Positions 62,679 through 64,000 of a DNA stretch of 64,000 nucleotides are shown here, in pieces; the first letter of the stretch is position 1; the number at the start of each line of letters is the position of its first letter. The translations under genes were made by a program, and so were the position numbers. The notes below the pieces were generated by a model that searched no databases, was not told where the DNA came from, and saw only the letters and a program-made list of their open reading frames with translations. Source of the DNA: Hydrogenophaga aromaticivorans (GTDB lineage Bacteria > Pseudomonadota > Gammaproteobacteria > Burkholderiales > Burkholderiaceae_C); the NCBI RefSeq assembly GCF_013387465.1, contig NZ_VYGV01000006.1, positions 715,638 through 779,637 on the forward strand. Direction: 5' to 3'.

Positions 62679-63983
62679 TCAGACGGCAGCGCCGAATCTC
62701 TTTTCTATGTAGTTTTCAACGATCTGCTGGAATTCGCGCGCGATGCCCTCGCCGCGCAGGGTCATCGCTTTCTGGCCATCGATGAAGATCGGCGCAGCCG
62801 GAGCTTCACCCGTGCCCGGCAGGCTGATGCCGATGTCGGCATGTTTGCTTTCACCGGGGCCGTTGACGATGCAACCCATCACCGCGACCTTCAGGTTTTC
62901 GACGCCGGGGTAACGCGCGCGCCAGACCGGCATCGACGAGCGCAGGTAGTCGTCGATCTGCTTGGCGAGTTCCTGGAAGGTGGTGCTGGTGGTGCGGCCA
63001 CAGCCCGGACAGGCGGTGACACTGGGCACAAAGGCCCGCAAGCCCAGCGCCTGCAGGATCTCGGCAGCGATCACCACCTCCTGCGTGCGGGCCTCGCCGG
63101 GCTGCGGCGTGAGCGACACCCGGATGGTGTCGCCGATGCCTTGTTGCAGCAGCACCGACAGCGCCGCTGCCGACGCCACAGCGCCCTTGGTGCCCATGCC
63201 GGCTTCGGTCAGGCCCAGGTGCAGCGCGTAGTCGCAGCGCTGGGCCAGGGCCTGGTAGACCGCGATCAGGTCCTGCACGCCACTGACCTTGCAGGACAGG
63301 AAGATGTTGTTGCCGTTCAGACCCAGCGCCTCGGCCTTCGCCGCGGAGTCGAGCGCCGACATGATCAGCGCCTCGTACATCACCTGGCGGGCGTCCCAGG
63401 GTTCGACGCGCTGCGAGTTCTGGTCCATCAGGCGGGCGAGCAGGTCCTGGTCAAGGCTGCCCCAGTTCACACCGATGCGAACGGCCTTGTCGTGGCGCGC
63501 CGCGATTTCGACCATCTGGGCGAACTGGCGGTCGCCTTTTTCGCCCTTGCCCACGTTGCCGGGATTGATACGGTACTTGGACAAGGCTTCGGCGCAGGCC
63601 GGGTGGTCGCTCAGCAGCTTGTGGCCGTTGTAATGGAAATCGCCGATCAGGGGCACGTGGATGCCCATGCGGTCCAGCTGTTCGCGGATGTGGGGCACCG
63701 CCTTGGCGGCTTCGTCGTTGTTGACCGTGATGCGCACCAGCTCGGACCCGGCGATGGCCAGTTCCTTGACCTGGATCGCGGTGCCGATGGCGTCGGCGGT
63801 GTCGGTGTTGGTCATGGACTGCAGGCGCACCGGCGCGTCGCCACCCACCGTCACGTGGTGGTCACCCCAGGACACCACACCCTGGCGCGACTTGCGCGGT
63901 CGGGCGCCGGCCAGCGCGACCGGCGCATCCGCCAGGATGTCCACTGTTTCAGACCGGTTGGCTACGGGCATGTCCATGGTCAT
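62679..63983 (-). CDS. ispG: 4-hydroxy-3-methylbut-2-enyl diphosphate synthase
   Basis: Iron-sulfur enzyme of the methylerythritol phosphate pathway that converts methylerythritol cyclodiphosphate to HMBPP. The 434 residues contain [36 protein letters not shown] and the cluster cysteines in CPGCGRT and [18 protein letters not shown]. The length fits the long proteobacterial form. Three closely spaced ATGs (63983, 63977, 63971) are possible starts. It is the upstream end of the visible minus-strand cluster, 65 bases before hisS. Confidence 0.96.
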   Translation of the reverse strand: MTMDMPVANRSETVDILADAPVALAGARPRKSRQGVVSWGDHHVTVGGDAPVRLQSMTNTDTADAIGTAIQVKELAIAGSELVRITVNNDEAAKAVPHIREQLDRMGIHVPLIGDFHYNGHKLLSDHPACAEALSKYRINPGNVGKGEKGDRQFAQMVEIAARHDKAVRIGVNWGSLDQDLLARLMDQNSQRVEPWDARQVMYEALIMSALDSAAKAEALGLNGNNIFLSCKVSGVQDLIAVYQALAQRCDYALHLGLTEAGMGTKGAVASAAALSVLLQQGIGDTIRVSLTPQPGEARTQEVVIAAEILQALGLRAFVPSVTACPGCGRTTSTTFQELAKQIDDYLRSSMPVWRARYPGVENLKVAVMGCIVNGPGESKHADIGISLPGTGEAPAAPIFIDGQKAMTLRGEGIAREFQQIVENYIEKRFGAAV

Positions 63984-64000
63984 TTCACCTCGAATCGGGC

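Overview
The window is a GC-rich chromosomal segment with almost no mobile DNA and conserved Betaproteobacteria gene orders. The best supported lineage is Burkholderiales, family Comamonadaceae, probably Hydrogenophaga-like. Support comes from the hisS-yfgM-bamB-der-hfq-hflX-hflKC-hisZ-purA block, nadE next to glnB, dnaX-ybaB-recR with the 4.5S RNA gene divergent from it, a K+-independent H+-pyrophosphatase beside a soluble pyrophosphatase, a Bug-type solute receptor, and a GC-rich dispersed hairpin repeat that I associate with this family. No tRNA, rRNA, CRISPR array, insertion sequence or prophage gene was seen.

Layout. 1-5.8 kb: acetolactate synthase large subunit (cut by the window edge), RDD membrane protein, diacylglycerol kinase, LOG-family phosphoribohydrolase, P-II regulator and NAD synthetase. 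5.8-9.5 kb: a FemAB-like acyltransferase, then a compact five-gene operon of three bactofilins interleaved with two unrecognised single-pass membrane proteins. 9.5-12.5 kb: soluble and membrane pyrophosphatases. 12.5-17.4 kb: a TetR regulator divergent from a predicted metal-dependent hydrolase, then moaA-mobA-moeA for molybdenum cofactor. 17.4-22.3 kb: an RND efflux pump pair with a small coupled gene. 22.3-26.3 kb: rnhA, a methyltransferase, gloB and an MltD-like lytic transglycosylase. 26.3-31.1 kb: an orphan solute-binding protein, MAPEG, recR, ybaB, dnaX (with a nine-A slippage site) and ffs. 31.1-33.9 kb: AI-2E transporter, zeta/ParD-like toxin-antitoxin pair and a bacteriohemerythrin. 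34.2-41.5 kb: Bug receptor, YgiQ radical SAM protein, a repeat-rich secreted protein, and a LuxR-type regulator with a flavin monooxygenase and DUF2783. 41.7-45.6 kb: a fourth bactofilin, gspA, gspB and a degenerate ABC ATPase. 45.6-49.4 kb: a two-component system divergent from an XRE regulator that carries an NBR1-type Ig domain. 49.2-64 kb: a run of minus-strand housekeeping genes from ispG to metC.

Two themes connect many genes. One is envelope and cytoskeleton: four bactofilins, GspAB, lytic transglycosylase, FemAB-like protein, DgkA and BamB/YfgM. The other is RNA, protein and genome maintenance: DnaX, RecR, RNase HI, Hfq, HflX, HflKC, Der and SRP RNA. The most interesting items are the tri-bactofilin/membrane-protein operon, the dnaX slippage site with stop codons in both alternate frames, and the two-component/XRE-Ig locus with a shared inverted repeat and a duplicated kinase fragment beside it. 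Family assignments come from recognising motifs by eye; no database search was run.
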